64,000 nucleotides of DNA, from assembly GCA_001643675.2 (NCBI GenBank), contig LSRY02000015.1, positions 315,001 through 379,000 on the forward strand, written 5' to 3'. Made by a program: the position numbers and the translations under genes. The notes beneath the pieces were generated by a model. The model searched no databases, was not told the origin of the DNA, and saw nothing but the letters and a program-made list of their open reading frames with translations. Source of the DNA: Monocercomonoides exilis. Its lineage: Eukaryota > Preaxostyla > Oxymonadida > Polymastigidae. Shown here piece after piece: positions 1-13,187 of the stretch (within the stretch, counting starts at the first letter, position 1; every line of letters starts with the position of its first letter).

Positions 1-3000
1 GAAGAGGGTTTTCCATTTCATCAAACGAATGGAGAGCGAGATTTGCCACCCAGAACAACACCTGTGCAGCTGTTTGCTCTCTTTCTTTCAATGTGCCAAT
101 CGGCATTTCCTTTGTCTTGTTCAGCCCATGAAGCAGCATGAACAGCGAATCCCTCAAATCCACTATCAACTTCTCATGAGGGGATGAACAGGCCATTGCA
201 TCCACCAAGTTCGACATTGATGAGGTGGTTGGGCACAAATCCTCCCCTCGAACAAATGTGGAATCTGAATCAGTTGAACATGTCGAAGAAATTGATGGTG
301 ATGGAGTCTGTTTTCTAATTTCCTCTTCTTCAACCTTCTCCAATGCCCATTCTGGGATCTTGTCTGAATCTTTTCCCAAGATGTATTCAGTGGAACCACT
401 CTCAGAAAGAAGATGCTCTGATGACTCAGAGTGCTGCATGTTCGTATCATATATTCTCTTCTTCATCCTCTCCTCATTCTTCTTCTCTGCCTCTCTCTCT
501 GCCCTTCGCCACTGCTCCTCAGGTGACATCTCCATCGTCACCATCTCAATCAGCTTCGGATCCTTTTTCACTGTGTCATTCACAATCTCTCTCAGATCTT
601 CTGCTTCATTCTTTGCCTTCCTCCACCGAACAGCCAGAACAACAGAAACAACAAGAACAATCAAAAGTATTATTGCCATGATAATAACAATCAACAGCCA
701 ATACGATTTCCATTCTTTCCCTCCTTCAACAATCCTTTCATCTCCATTAGCCTTGAGCTCACTTCTGTTCTTCACAATGAAAGAATCAGTGGATGATTGC
801 TTGTCAGCATCCCCAAACAGAATGCTCGCTCTCACTTCCACCCCTTCTCCTGCCTCACTTATCATCTCCCTTGCCAATCTCCCTCTAACTTTTGTCTCCG
901 ACACATATCCACTCTCATCAAACTCATATTTCTCTATCTGCTTTTCATCACCTATCTGCTTCACAATCATGAATGACAAGTTGCAAGGCAGCAGCAGCTT
1001 CCCTTTGAATACAACCTCCATTTCTTCTCCTTTCTCATTTGCTTCCACACTCTCCAATACTGGAATGAAAAATGGTGATGCTCTTTCAGAAACAATCCCT
1101 TCAAAGATGCACCCATCATTCAACATCCAAAGTGATGTATTTCTCTCCAATCCATCTCCTCCTTTCAAACTGGAAATGGTCATTGAAGCAGAATCAGAGC
1201 AGATGATATTTCGACGAAGCGAAGGATATTTCTCAATGAAAGGATTGTTGTTGCTGAAGTTTCCTGCTTCAATCATCACGGATCCTCCGCTCACTGTTAT
1301 CCCTCCCTTTGATGAGTTGCAGATTGTTGTATCTTTCATCATCGCAGAACTGCTTAAGAAATCAACAACCGAACTATTCCACTTGCAAAGTTCTTCAAAT
1401 GCATTATTTCTCTCACTTTCACTTTCTTTTGCAAGAACTCCAACAAATCGACACGAATCCATCAAAACATCCTTCGTATTGTTCATCTCCATCATGCTTC
1501 CTTTGCTTAACAGAGAATTACAGGCTGAACAGGAACAGTTGGAAAGAACAATTTGAGCAGAAGTTGAAGAAGCGGAAAGAACAGAAGCTCCTTCTGAATT
1601 CCTCGAGCAGTTCTTGAATGAGGAGCTTCCAACCGAAACACTTCCCGAAGCTGAACTGCCAATTGAAAGGATGCAACCTTCAGGCAATTTCACTCCATCT
1701 GCATCAATTCCATTCAGCACAACACTTCCACATTGCCCAATCTCAACAACATTTCTTGTTGATTCAATCTGTTCCAGCTTCATATTTGTCATCGAAATCT
1801 CATCTCCATTCAGCAGAAATGAAGGTTTCTTGAATGAAAGCATTGATATTGAACAGTTGTCAACATGCAGAATCCCTTTTGCAATGCTCAGCAAGGTCGA
1901 GTTGAGAACAACAACAAGTTGATTGATGTTTGACTCTCCAACAGAAGAGAAGTCAACAAATGAAAGAGATAATTGGCCGCTTGCCTCATGGATAACAGAA
2001 CTGCCTGAATACGAAAGCTATTGATCAAAGTTAAATTTCACACTCTCCATCCGAACTTTCTCTGAGGTTTTGAGAAGACTTCCCTCATTGACATTAATCG
2101 TTGAGTTCAGATACACCAAAGCTGTTGAGGGAGACTCAAGTGAGCGGATGATCACATCATGCACATCACATTCCCCATTGATGATCGTCTCCTCTGAGAT
2201 CAACAGCTGAGAATATGATGAAGGAATGATGTGTTGAACTCCAACATCCAATGAGTGGCATGGAGCATTGAACTCTCCGCATTGCTTGCTGTCTGTGTGA
2301 TTGCCTGTTGCTGAAGAAACAAATATCGTCTCACTCTGATATTTCACAACCCTCAGCAGAAGATCCTCTTCCCCAACAAACGAGTCTGTTGTGGCACCCC
2401 ATATTGCACGCTCCTTCACAAACGGTGTTCTGAAATCCAAAAGGAATTGCTCATCAACAATTTGTGTTTCGATTGAATGGCATCTCACATACACATCTCT
2501 TCCCCTGAACGCAGAGTTGTCTTTGAATGTGATATTCGACAACACAAAATTCAGAGGCTGTTCAACCACCGAGGTACATTCCAGAAACAGCCACCCGCCT
2601 CTTCCTGTGGTGGAGCAGAAGCACTCAGAAATCGTGCAAAATGAGCAGTCAAACTTTCCTCCCTCATTCAACACACAAAACATCCCTCCTCCCTTTCCAC
2701 ACCTCGTTCCGCCACACTTCTTCATCGTTGTGTTTCGAATCACCATTTTCAATGTCTCGTCATCGTTGTCATTCCGGATGACGGGAATATCATCTGTTGT
2801 ATTTTGGGTGACTTCTTCGAATGAACTCCACTCAATTACAACATCTTGTTCAACTTCATTTTTTCTCTCCCTGAACTCTTTGATATCCTCAATCCGCTTG
2901 CTCTATTCAACTCAATATTCTTCATTGTCAAATTTTTAACATTCAGAATCGTTGAAGATAACACAGAAATAACATCCTTTGAAAAGGATAGTGATTGCAT

Positions 3001-6000
3001 TGACACAAATTCCAATACAACCGTCCCTCCATCTGCCTTTATCAACCCAAAATTAGTAATTTGTCCTCTGCTTTCTTCATTTTTTGAGAATGAACAGTCT
3101 TTCAGAGTCAACAATCCTTCACTTGATCCAACATGCATCAAATAATTGACTCCACTTGTGAAGGATGATGGAATAACAAAGTCAATCAGTTCGAAATTGG
3201 CAATTCCAGAAATCTTCATTGCTGCTCCTTCTGCTCCTTCAAGTGATGAGAGACATTCCAAAGAGCATATGTCTGTATTATTTGAGCTTATTGAAAACCC
3301 ACTCACATCAACACTCTTCTGAAGAATCCCCTTCCCAATGATGTTAATATTCTTTTCATTTCCTTCAGGCAATCGATCCAATGAATAATCGATTGATAAA
3401 CAAGGATAATCTGAGAACCCGCAAGTGCAAACATCTTTTCCATCATCTCTGATAAATATCTCTGAGCCAAATGCTCTCCAGAAATAAATCAGTGGAATAG
3501 CATTCACTGTATCATTCCCATCAAACCCTCTCATAGAATCCAACGAAATATCTGACAGATGACCAGACACAAATGGAAGAGAGGTGTTTGTGATGCTCTT
3601 CGTCAAGTCGGATGATTCAACAAACAGATCATTTCCATATTTCGCAACATTTGGTTTGTCTTCCTCAAAAACAGGTGATGAGATCACAAATGAAGAATCA
3701 TCATCAATCAGCTTCAGTGCCATCCCTCCTCCAAAGCCAGTTTTTCCTTCTTCAGCTGGTGCTGTGCATCCTGTGAATGTGCACAAAATAACATTCAATT
3801 GAGTATTCCCTTTCAACTGAGCATTGATTGCCCCTCCTCTGCTTTCATCAGCCAAAACAGAACATTCATCAAAATCACATTCTTCAATATTTATTTCTCC
3901 ATTTGAATCTTCATCATTGCTGTTATCGATGCTCACACAGCCTCCACTTCCTGTTCTTCTTTCTATTTTTGTGAAATTGCACTTCGTCATGTTCAGCCAT
4001 TTGGTACTCATTGAATCGGTATTTGTGCTGCTTCCAGTCAACAAGATCAATGGATTTCCATTCAAAGTGATTGAAGAAGCCGAAAACGATTCAATGGTCA
4101 ATGTCCCAGACTCAACAGATAAGAATAGAAATGTCAATTCAGATAAAGGATTTTGAAGAGAAAGAGAACATTGAGACAAAGTCAGTTGTGAAGATGAAGA
4201 AATAAAAGTTGAATGTGAAAGAGAAGGAGGAATAGAGAAGATAAGTTTTGACAATTTTGTTTCAACACTTGCTGTTATCATCGTTGAATTGGATGTTGAA
4301 CTTGCATCAGAGACTGTCCAGCCACTTTCATCATCATTTCCTTTGATTTCATGTTTCTGTCCAACAAAAGCCAATTCATCGCTCATCAAAATCATTCCAC
4401 TCATAACAATCTTCTTTTCTTCTTCTTGTCTTGTCAAACAATGCTTCAGTGTCAGGCAGGGAAACTCGGAAAATCCACAGAGAGAGTGATTGAATGCATC
4501 AACATTGCTCACAAATATCTCATCTGGCACAGGAATCAGATAAACACACAAAGGAATCGGAATCGTTTCATCACCATTGTCGTATCCTCTCACCTTATCA
4601 AAAGAATCCAAAGAAGCTGTCAGGCATGTTATCTTTCCACTCTTTGCTGTTGACTCCAAGTTGATCGAGTCAACAAAAATGTCACTTCCCCATTTGGCTC
4701 TGTTCCCCTCAAATCCTGATGAAATTTGAAACTCTGCATTTGTGTCTCTCACTTTCAGCCCAACCCCTCCTCCTCTCCCTTGGATGGTTGAGGCATAACA
4801 GTTTTTCACAACACCTCCATTCATTGTCAATGAACCAACATTCCCCATTTCAACCATCATCCCTCCTCCAAACTCAGAGGCTTCACTCCCACACCTATCA
4901 AGTGTGCATCCCTCAAGAGTTATTGAATATGACCCTTCACCCACACTTATCAGCGATGATCCTGCTGTTGTCCTCACAATGTTGTTGAATGTGCAGTTGT
5001 TCAGAGTCAACGAAACTGAAGATCCTTGAGAAAATGAGATCACACTTGTGGTGCTGAATGTTTGTGACAATCTCACATCTTTCATCTTCAAACTTCCCCC
5101 ATCCATCTTCACAAGTGAGTTCTGAATGCTCCTCTCTTCTGAATGATCTGCATCCATCGAAATATTCAATCTCTTCACATCCATCAACCCACTTCCCTGA
5201 ACCTGAAATAATCTGCTTTTTCGATTATTTTCAACTGACGAATTGTGAATCACAAACAGATCACTCACACTCAACTCCCCTGTTCCAACACAAAACAGAC
5301 TCATTCCACTTGCCTCAAATTTTGTTTCAATGGCTGAGCCAGCTGGCGAAACTCCATTCACAGAGATCGTTTTCTCCCCAATATCAACTCCTTTGCCTTC
5401 CACAACTGTTCCACTCAGCACCTTGATTTCCTCCACGAACCCCACAATCATCTGGGAAAGGCAATGGCTGATTGTGTGGCATGCACAGCTTTCATTCAAT
5501 CCACAGCTGAATGTGTCCTTTGCATTTGTTTGATTTTGAACCGAAGCAACAAATCTGCATTTTCCTCCATTGTTAGGCAGCCATTCACTTTTGTCTCCTC
5601 CTGCATAATATCTCACTCCTTCTACTCGCGTTGAATAGCACCAAACAACTTGAGAATCTATGGAGTTATCTGCAATATAAACATCATTTCCTTGAGGAGC
5701 ACTATTGTTGTGGAAAAAGCAAAACCACAAAAGATTTCCGTAATATTCTTTTATTTGAATACTAACAGCACCTCCATGATAAGCTGAATAGCATCCTTGA
5801 AACAGGCAATTTCTTGTGACCACTTTATCAATAAAAAACCAGTTAATAAAAGCTCCTCCATCTGTGCTCTTTGGATTGTTCCCGCTGCAATTTATAAATG
5901 AACAATCCAAAATGCAATCTTTTGTTTTGTTTGCTTTCGATTTCCAAATTCCAAGCCCACCTCCATCATCTCTCGACCATCCATCTTTGAAAAAGCAATT

Positions 6001-7041
6001 TTCAAAAAATACTTGAATTGACAACCTATCCATTTCTGCTCCTGCTCCTCCCAGTGTTGTTGATGCAACGCAATAGCACTCAATAAATGTGGAATGTTTC
6101 ACTGTGCATTCAGCAAAATTGTCTGCAAATATTCCTCCACCTCTTGTTGATGTTGCGTTGCATTTTACAAACGAGGAATTTTCAACTGTTAATGTGGCAT
6201 TTGGATTGTCATGCACATACAACCCTCCGCCACATGGAGCAGAGCATTCATTCCATTCAACATTCGTGAAATTCTGAGATTGGGTTGTATCCAAATGCGC
6301 ATTATTTCTTTTTTTCCAATCCACCCTTTCGTTGCGAACGAATGTGCAATTGTTGCAAGAAAATGCAATGGATCCTTCTGTTCCACTCACAATCCCTCTC
6401 TCCAGCACATTCATCGATCTTTCAATTTGACAATCTTCCATTGAACTCGTTTTCATCATAGATTCTTTTCCAATTGGCATTTCATCTGTCTCCATGAATT
6501 TCATTGTGATATTCGAAAAAGCACTGTTTTTGATTCCTTCAAATGACCCTTCTCCATTTCTCAAAATGCTTCCACCCCCACAAAACACTATGTTCTTCCA
6601 CTCACTGTTTCTCACAAGCAACGATGAATCTTCTTCTTCCATCTTCACAAGACTCTTCATCATCAAATCACAATTGTTATTTCCTTTTTCGATGTTCAAA
6701 GTGGTGTTCATCATTTCGCATGTTCCTTCATTGAAGATAAATTGTTCATTGAAACCTCTTTTTCTCATCAACATGCAGTCATCAAGGCCCAGGAATGACT
6801 TTGCTCCAACATCAAATGCTGCACCATCATCTGCATTTTTCAACATTATTTCCTTCAATTCGACTGAGGAATTGTGCATTTCGCAGAACAGTCGAACAAC
6901 ACTTCCCTGCTCCAAAATATGACTTTCTGACTGAGCAGGAATATGATAAATGAGATGTTCATTCCGTTGTGCATCATTTCTTTCTGTGCCACAAAATGTG
7001 AAACACAAACACTCAGCCAAAACAAAAAGAATCATTATCAT
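1..7041 (-). CDS. Secreted beta-helix repeat protein with TM segment and kinase-like C-terminus; partial, two disruptions
   Basis: Starts at 7041 with a hydrophobic signal peptide (MIMILFVLAECLCFTFCG). About 2,000 residues of repeated short beta-rung sequence follow, rich in Asn/Ser/Cys with recurrent 'GGG', 'F.NC.F' and 'N.S' pieces. This is typical of right-handed parallel beta-helix (pectin-lyase-like) ectodomains. At about 620-720 lies a strong membrane span (WLLIVIIMAIILLIVLVVSV) followed by a basic/acidic juxtamembrane region. At 1-145 the reading frame enters a helical segment (LHGLNKTKEMPIGTL...AAQVLFWVANLALHSF) that resembles the start of a TKL-like kinase lobe and leaves the window. 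The frame is interrupted twice: a frameshift near 2,880-2,910 (after ...ELNRAS) and an in-frame TAG at 2018-2020, after which the same frame continues openly. It is therefore either a pseudogene or affected by two sequence errors; I see no GT..AG intron that repairs either break. Family assignment is from architecture only. Substrate or ligand is unknown. Confidence 0.72.
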
Positions 7042-7484
7042 GAGAATTATTATGGGTCATAATTAACCATATTTCATAAAATTTATAATAATTTTGAACA
7101 CCTTTCAATTTTAATTCTTCCTGTTAACCTTTCATTTGTTAAATTGATGGTCATTCCAATTATTCTATCAAGAGATAATTTTATCATTTAGCTGTAAAAG
7201 ATTGAATTTTTCTTTTTCTCCACTATTGAATCGCTTTAATTTTGTTTTATTCTGTGTGAATGTGGAATGTTAACATCTTGAGGTCATTACCAACAATGTA
7301 TTCTTCAAGGGGAAATTACCTATCCATGAAAAGAAGAATAACAATTAAAAAAGATATTTTTATGAGAAATATTTGAAAATTGAAATTGGAATAAAAAAAG
7401 AACTATATTTTCACAAACTTTAAATGTTCTGAGAGAGGCGTTGATTCGTTTGATAAGTGCATTCAATTTCCATCAATAATTCTT
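7042..7484. other. AT-rich intergenic region 5' of the beta-helix gene
   Basis: No convincing coding sequence on either strand. It probably contains the promoter of the minus-strand beta-helix gene that starts at 7041; I see no recognisable named motif. Confidence 0.4.
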
Positions 7485-8150
7485 TCATTTCAAAACTGTT
7501 CTTGTTTCGAAAATTTCATTTCGAATTTCTTTAAAAGTTATTTTTTCCTCTTTTCTCTCTTCCTTTTCTTTCATTTTTTCATTCTCTATTTCTAAATCTT
7601 CATTTTTTCTTCTGAGTTGTTTTGTGGAGTCAATTTTTCTCTTCTCACTTTTTTCCATCTTTCTTTTGTCGCTCACATTTCATCTTCAAAGCATTCAGTA
7701 TTTCCTAAAATAACTTCCGAATCATCAATGGTCTTCCTCCAAGCGCAGCGCTAATCTTTCATTTTTATGACTTTTCTTCTTCCAATCCTCCTTCATGATT
7801 CTTTGTTTATGATTGTTTTGCTATATCCTGGAAAACATCTCATTTCGAGCTTTCGTTTCTTTTTTCGCAAAATAGTCATCGTTCATCAATGAATCTTTCG
7901 GTAAATAAAGATTGTCCAACAGCATTGACTCAAATTCTTCATCACTTTTCCTGAAAGTCAAATATCCTTTGGTTTGAAAATCAATAACTTCAAGGCTTTT
8001 CATCAAAAACGATGGAAAGATGAATCAATGAAACAATAAAGAAAATGATAAAATACCTTCAATTTTGTTGGTGAGTCCATTGTTGCCAAAGGATAATTTC
8101 CTTTTCATTCTGTTTTTAAGTCAAAGGCATCATTTGTCATTGCATCCCCT
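7485..8150 (-). CDS. Possible small multi-exon coiled-coil protein, unrecognised
   Basis: Two short minus-strand open stretches look coding. One at 8006-7821 contains FESMLLDNLYLPKDSLMNDDYF. The other at 7676-7485 is a charged Lys/Glu coiled coil (MEKSEKRKIDSTKQLRRKNE...). A possible first exon lies near 8,110-8,060 (MKRKLSFGNNGLTNKIEG followed by a GTATTTTATC donor), but I could not make the splice phases agree between the pieces. The protein is not one I recognise. It could be a small real gene, a decayed gene, or chance open frames in an AT-rich gap. Confidence 0.3.
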
Positions 8151-9035
8151 TTTTGCAAGCGAACTTTTTCCATGGATGCAAATCATCATTGAAAAGACAC
8201 TTGAGTCAGAAAATTTATCTGTTTAATCTCCAAAGCGCTTTGGGTCTTTCTCAACAAACGTTGTTTGTTCAAAAAACTCTATAAAACTGAACTGCTAATA
8301 TTTCAGATAAAAATTGAGCCTCTATTAGAAATCAAAAAGGAATATTAAATTCAAAATAAATAAAGACTTTAAAGTCTTTCATGCCTCAAAATCATCCATT
8401 TTCTGCTGATAAAATATATCCGGCAAAGACAAAATAAAACTCTTTAGCATTCAAAGAAGAGCATGCCTAAAATATTTATTTGCGTTATAGAAGCATTTAA
8501 ACGTTCATCTGAGTCATAAGACCAGAAAAAAATAGAAAATATAAAATGCAGGAATAGAAGTTTTATTATGGTCTTCAAATGTTTTTTAATTTTTTTTTGA
8601 ATGTTTAAAATTTCAGAGAAACATCAATGCAAATATAAAAAATGAAAATTTGTATGTCGAAAATAAATTCAATCTTTTTTTAATTAGGGTCATGTTTTAA
8701 TTAGATCCTTATTTTTTTTATTCGATCCTTTCTTTTTGAAATCAATTATTTTGCCACCCACATTTCGATTTATTAATAGTATTTTTGGTATATAAGAAAA
8801 ATATTTGCAACTGAATAAATACATTAAAATGCATAACCTGTTTCTTTTGGGGAGGGAAATGGAGGGGGTTAAAAGCCTCCCGTTGAAATTCTATCAGTTA
8901 CAGGTTGGTTCCAATGAATTAAATTCAAAAAAAATATGAATTTAATATGCAAAAAATAAAATTTCAATGAAAAAAGAAATATATTATTGTCAAATAAATA
9001 AATTGGCTTAATGATCGTTACCAAAATAATAAAAA
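8151..9035. other. AT-rich intergenic region
   Basis: Strongly AT-rich with many A and T runs. No coding sequence or structured RNA that I can support. Confidence 0.4.
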
Positions 9036-10373
9036 ATGAAAAAGGAAGTTGCAAGGAAATCTACTGCGAGTCAGCTGAAGCTGTGGGAGGAAATGCTGTC
9101 CCTCAAATACAGACAATTTCGGAATCCACTGGAGCGAATAAAACATATTGTTAACGATGGAGCTGTGCGTATGGTATATGCTCACAACAGGAAAAAATTT
9201 TTCAAAATTCGAATCAAGCGTATGGTGAAGGCTGTTCGGCAAGGCAGATAGGTTTCTTTAATTGGAAGACCAGCTGTGGTCATTGGCGAAAAGGAGCAAA
9301 CAGTACTGGACATAATTAAAATGAATCACTCTCTTGAGCAAGCTTAACCATCAAGAAAATTCGTGAACTTGTTTGCATTCGTATTCTTTGATATAAATAA
9401 CAAGATATATATTGGATTGATAAATATTGCAAATGATTTGGACCCAGAAAACATTCCAGATGAGAAAGTTTCTGATTCCGTTGCCCACGATTTCATCAAA
9501 AGACATTCCGAGCTGAAGATATCAAAACCGAAAATCGTTGAAACAAGCAGGCTTGCTGTATCATACCAACAAGTTCAAAAGTCCTGGTATGATGTGCTCA
9601 ATGGATTGCATCAAACAAATAATTACAAAAATGCACTGATTTTCAACGTGGACTAGTCATCACTCAGGGTTCCCTACAGCTCCAATCAGAATGTTGTTCA
9701 TCAAGCAAATGCAAAACCAGATTTCGTTTTATCTGCTGAGCGAATGGTAAATTCAGCACTGATTGCTGCTGTTAAAGCTGATGGTCAATCATTTCCTTCA
9801 GTGATCCTGTGTCCGAATCTCAAATTTCCTGATGACTTAAAGCCTCTTCAGTCTTCTAATCTTCAGATTTGGAAGAACAAATGCTGATGGATGGAATCTT
9901 CTACGTTCAGAAAATATGCTCTGACAATTCTTTTCCTTTCGATCAAAGAAATAAGACATCGCTTGTCAATTGACAAATTGCACTGCTTGCTTTTAATCGA
10001 CACACACGTTTCTCGTGCGGATCCCACAATCTGGCAAGAATTCAAAAAAGAAAATGTGGATGTTGTGACGTTCATCCCTCACTGCACACACATCTGCCAA
10101 CCACTTGACCGAGGCGTATTTGCAGTCATGAAGTCTGAGATGAGTTCACAGTTCAAATCATTTTATCGTTGTCTTCAGCAGCAAAAAGAATAGTTCTGGT
10201 GAAGCTCTTCAACAATCAATTCATTCTGTGCTATCACCTTCTGTCATCAAAAGAGCATTCAAATGCAGCGGCGTGCTGAAAGACTCGTCTGGGCCAGTTC
10301 TGATAAAGCTTCCTCAATCATCAACTTATCCTCTTCCTTCACATAAAAATAGATTTGACTTCTACGGTAAATA
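9036..10373 (+). pseudogene. Decayed pogo/DDE_1-type transposase
   Basis: Pieces in different frames line up as one DDE_1 (pogo/Tigger-like) transposase. There is an N-terminal HTH-like region (9036-9251 and a fragment reading GRPAVVIGEKEQTVLDIIK), a middle part (9,363-9,656) ending at the expected first catalytic Asp (LIFNVD, then TAG), and a C-terminal part. The last holds LLLIDTHVSRADP and IPHCTHICQPLDRGVFAVMK, which match the family pattern 'LLLDGHSSH...PPHTTHILQPLD'. A tail (SGVLKDSSGPVLIKLPQ) ends near 10,373. At least three stops and several frameshifts interrupt it, so it cannot make an intact enzyme. I could not identify terminal inverted repeats. It would have been a cut-and-paste transposase acting in the nucleus. 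Confidence 0.8.
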
Positions 10374-10911
10374 AATAACAGAATAAAAGCTTTTAAAATG
10401 AGTGGGATTATTATTTGAAAAAGAAAAATGAAATGGAAAATGAAAAAGAAAACATTTGGGATAAAGAAAACGAAGTAACTTTTAATTTCACAAAAAAGCT
10501 GAAAAGATAATTCGTAATTCGAAAGGATAAAAACAAAGTTGAGAAAGAATCATTTGATGAAAATGAACGAGGAAAGGACAAAAGAAAAGACGTTCGCAAA
10601 CATGATTCCAGTTTAAAACAAATTTCATTTCCATTCCTTTTCATTCCTTTCGATTTCTTTTTTTGCCACTCAATGATGATATATTGCTGAAACAAAAGTA
10701 CATCAAATTTGCAGAAAAGTGACGACCAACAAACAACCCCATTTGCTGGAGAAAGATTTTTTATTTCGATTCAAAATAAAAATGACTTTAAACAATTCAC
10801 AAAAAAATAAATACTAAAATGAAATGGAAAAAATATAAAAGTCACAAGGAAAAGAACTTCATTTTTCATTTTTAGAATTGAATAATATTGCCAAACAGTT
10901 GTTTGTTCAGA
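10374..10911. other. Non-coding gap between transposase relic and zinc-finger gene
   Basis: A/T-rich with long purine runs on the plus strand; no supported gene. The minus-strand open frame here is Phe/Ser-rich low complexity and not convincing. It holds the 3' flank of the minus-strand ZC2HC gene. Confidence 0.35.
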
Positions 10912-12159
10912 TTAGAAGCAATAATCTCTTTCTCTTTCATCATCATCATCGTCGTCATCATCGTCATCTTCATCATCAATGTCCGGATCAAAAACATAAC
11001 CGAATTTAAATTCTCGTGCCTTGCATCCTTTCATATGTTTTGTCAAAACCTCTGATTCAAATGTTCGATGACAGTTAGGACATTCAGCAAGACCTCTTAA
11101 AAAAAGGAAGATGAAATGACAGAATAGATTCAACACAAAAATTTAATAGCAAATAAAGCTATTCATAAACGGCGCGTCAAACTCTTTGTATGTTTTCATT
11201 GCATTTTCCCTCTGTTCATCAATTTCTGCTTGAGTAATCTTCCCGTCTGCCTTTATTTCTTCAATCTCTTTAAGAAGCTCATCCAGGTCTGGTACTGGCC
11301 TTCTTGCATATTCTGGTACATGCTTTTGATCATTGCCAAATTGCTCCAAGCATTGCTTTAAATGCCTTTCAATCGACGCAGTTCCATACTCCCTGCAAAA
11401 AGTCATAAAATTATTGAATAATTGTAAATTCAAAATGAACAAAGAATAAAAAATTTTTTATACCTTCCACAAATTCCACATATGAAAAATCTGGGCTTAG
11501 AAGTCACTTTTTTCTTATTGGATAAAAGTGCATCAACATCAGCATCCTTGGGCTTTTTCGGGCAAACATGAATGTGCTTTACAATTTTGTCAGAGAAAAA
11601 TCCTCTATTGCAATAAGGACATTTATTCCTATTGTTCATAGCTATCTCATAAGCCTCCTGATAAGAAAAGAAAAATTAGAAAAAATAAAAAGATGCTCAA
11701 GTAGTTATTAAGTTAAAAACCAGACATCATTCCAAGCTTTGCATTCTAAAATGCATTAGAAAAATTGAACATATTTTCATAAAAAGAAAATTTCAAAATG
11801 GACAGCAAAAAAATAGATTCATTTATAACTTTTTTGATCAGTTAAAGATGTTGGTAGCTCGGCATTTGGTGGATCTGGAACTGGAACTTGAAGTTTGATT
11901 GGAAGATGCTTATCGTGACAAAAAAATCAAAAATTCGTTAAAATAGCATAACAAACAATTTTTCAATACCTTTTGTTCGTTATTCCAAGTTTCAGGACAA
12001 GCTAAAAAGATATAAATAACGAAAGATATGCATTTTCAGTTAAAAGCAAAATTTTGTGTCTCACAAAAAACACAAACTTCTCATATGTCGTTCAATACTA
12101 GCAGATCCATATCCTTGACCACATATATAGCAGTATAGATGGATAATTCGTGAGCTCAT
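10912..12159 (-). CDS. ZC2HC-type zinc-finger protein, about 6 exons
   Basis: Starts at ATG 12159. Exon 1 (12159-12078) encodes the first finger, CYICGQGYGSASIERHM. Exon 2 (12001-11970) completes it with RTCPETWNNEQK. Exon 3 (from 11908) is the proline-rich linker (LPIKLQVPVPDPPNAELP). Exon 4 (about 11,667-11,467) begins EAYEIAMNNRNK and holds finger 2, CPYCNRGFFSDKIVKHIHVC. Exon 5 (about 11,394-11,155) carries finger 3 (CGICGREYGTASIERHLKQC spans the 4/5 junction). Exon 6 has CPNCHRTFESEVLTKHMKGC and ends in an Asp run. The spacing C-x2-C-x12-H-x3-C is the zf-C2HC_2 pattern of ZC2HC1-like proteins, which are often linked to cilia or basal bodies; a function here is unknown. The exon 3/4 splice phase did not resolve cleanly. 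It shares a 70-bp divergent promoter with the Maf gene. Confidence 0.82.
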
Positions 12160-12229
12160 AAATCTTTTTAAAAACAATCACAGAACGTTAATTTGACCCA
12201 CAATTTAATTAATTTATAAAAAATAAAAA
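12160..12229. promoter_or_regulatory. 70-bp divergent intergenic promoter
   Basis: The ZC2HC gene (minus, ATG at 12159) and the Maf gene (plus, ATG at 12230) start back to back with only 70 AT-rich bases between them. Both 5' UTRs and promoters must fit here or overlap the neighbouring genes. Inferred from gene positions; no core motif recognised. Confidence 0.5.
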
Positions 12230-12993
12230 ATGCCTTTATCTTCCGTTCAAAATGCCGAGGATAGCGCTCGGTCCATTGAAAAAATGAAAATAATTCTTGC
12301 TTCGCAAAGTCCTCAGAGAAAAGCACTTCTTGAAGAAGCAGGTTTTCACCCAACAATAATTATATCAAATGTTTGTTCTTGTTTCTTCGATATTGTTAAA
12401 GTGGATATTTTAGGCGGATGAAGTCGAACCAAAAGATGGTGATGTAAGTGATGTTGAATCTGCGTGCTGCATTAATGCAGAAAAAAAGGCAAAGAAAATT
12501 TTATCTCAAATCAGTAACAATGTTTGAAAAAATAATTTTGAGCTTGTACAAAACTGAAAACAACGCTTTGCATTTTATCGTTAAATAAATTCGGTAGGAT
12601 GCTGATTTCTTAATTGCAGCGGATTCATTGGTTGTTGTTCCAGGTGTAATGACGGCAGGAAAGCCAAAAACCATCGCACAGGCACATGAAATGTTTCAGA
12701 TATTTGCAGAAAAAGAAATTCTCGCAATAAGTGGAGTTCATCTCATTGATTTGAAGACAGGCAAAGGAAAAACATTTTTTGAAACAAGTAAAATCGTAAT
12801 GAATAGTTTATCCTTTGATGAAAGAGATGCATTATTCGAAAGAGTAACTCCCTTAAATAAAGCAGGTGGATTCAGTATTGCGTTGATGCCAGAATTAATT
12901 AAAAGCATTGAAGGAAGTCGATCAAACATTGAAGGATTACCAATGGAAAGGATTAAACTTGAAATGCAGAAAATAATAGAAGCCAGACCATAA
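12230..12993 (+). CDS. Maf/YhdE family nucleoside-triphosphate pyrophosphatase
   Basis: Three exons join in phase: 12230-12370, 12414-12521 and 12598-12993, giving about 214 residues, the normal length for the family. Diagnostic motifs are present in order: KIILASQSPQRKALLEEAGF (the SxR substrate-binding loop, with SPQR), ADEVEP (usually E.DE), AADSLVVVPG...GKPKTIAQA (catalytic Asp and the GKP loop), the HTG-like ISGVHLIDLKTGKG, and LNKAGGFSIA...IEGSRSNIEGLPME. Maf proteins hydrolyse non-canonical or modified nucleotides (for example m5UTP, pseudo-UTP, UTP, dTTP) to the monophosphate and pyrophosphate, as house-cleaning enzymes in the cytosol. Intron donors are GTTTGTTC and GTTTGAAA. Met-19 (12284) would be an alternative start directly before the Maf fold. 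Confidence 0.92.
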
Positions 12994-13187
12994 AACATTT
13001 GTAATATGGATGTTTTCACATTTTTTTTACAAACTTTTTTTAATTAAATTCAAAAATAAAAATCACGAGAAAAGATGATAAAGGATTTAAGATCAAATAA
13101 TATTTCTATTTTTCAATTGCTTTTGATTGGGTATAAACAGCTTTTTGTGAAATTTTTAAAATTGAATTGCTCATATGTTTAGTAGTT

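Noticed and set aside
225-1556. Long plus-strand open frame opposite the beta-helix gene
   Set aside because: It is the complement of the beta-helix/TM frame; its Ser/Phe/Pro-rich composition mirrors the real gene and it has no domain.
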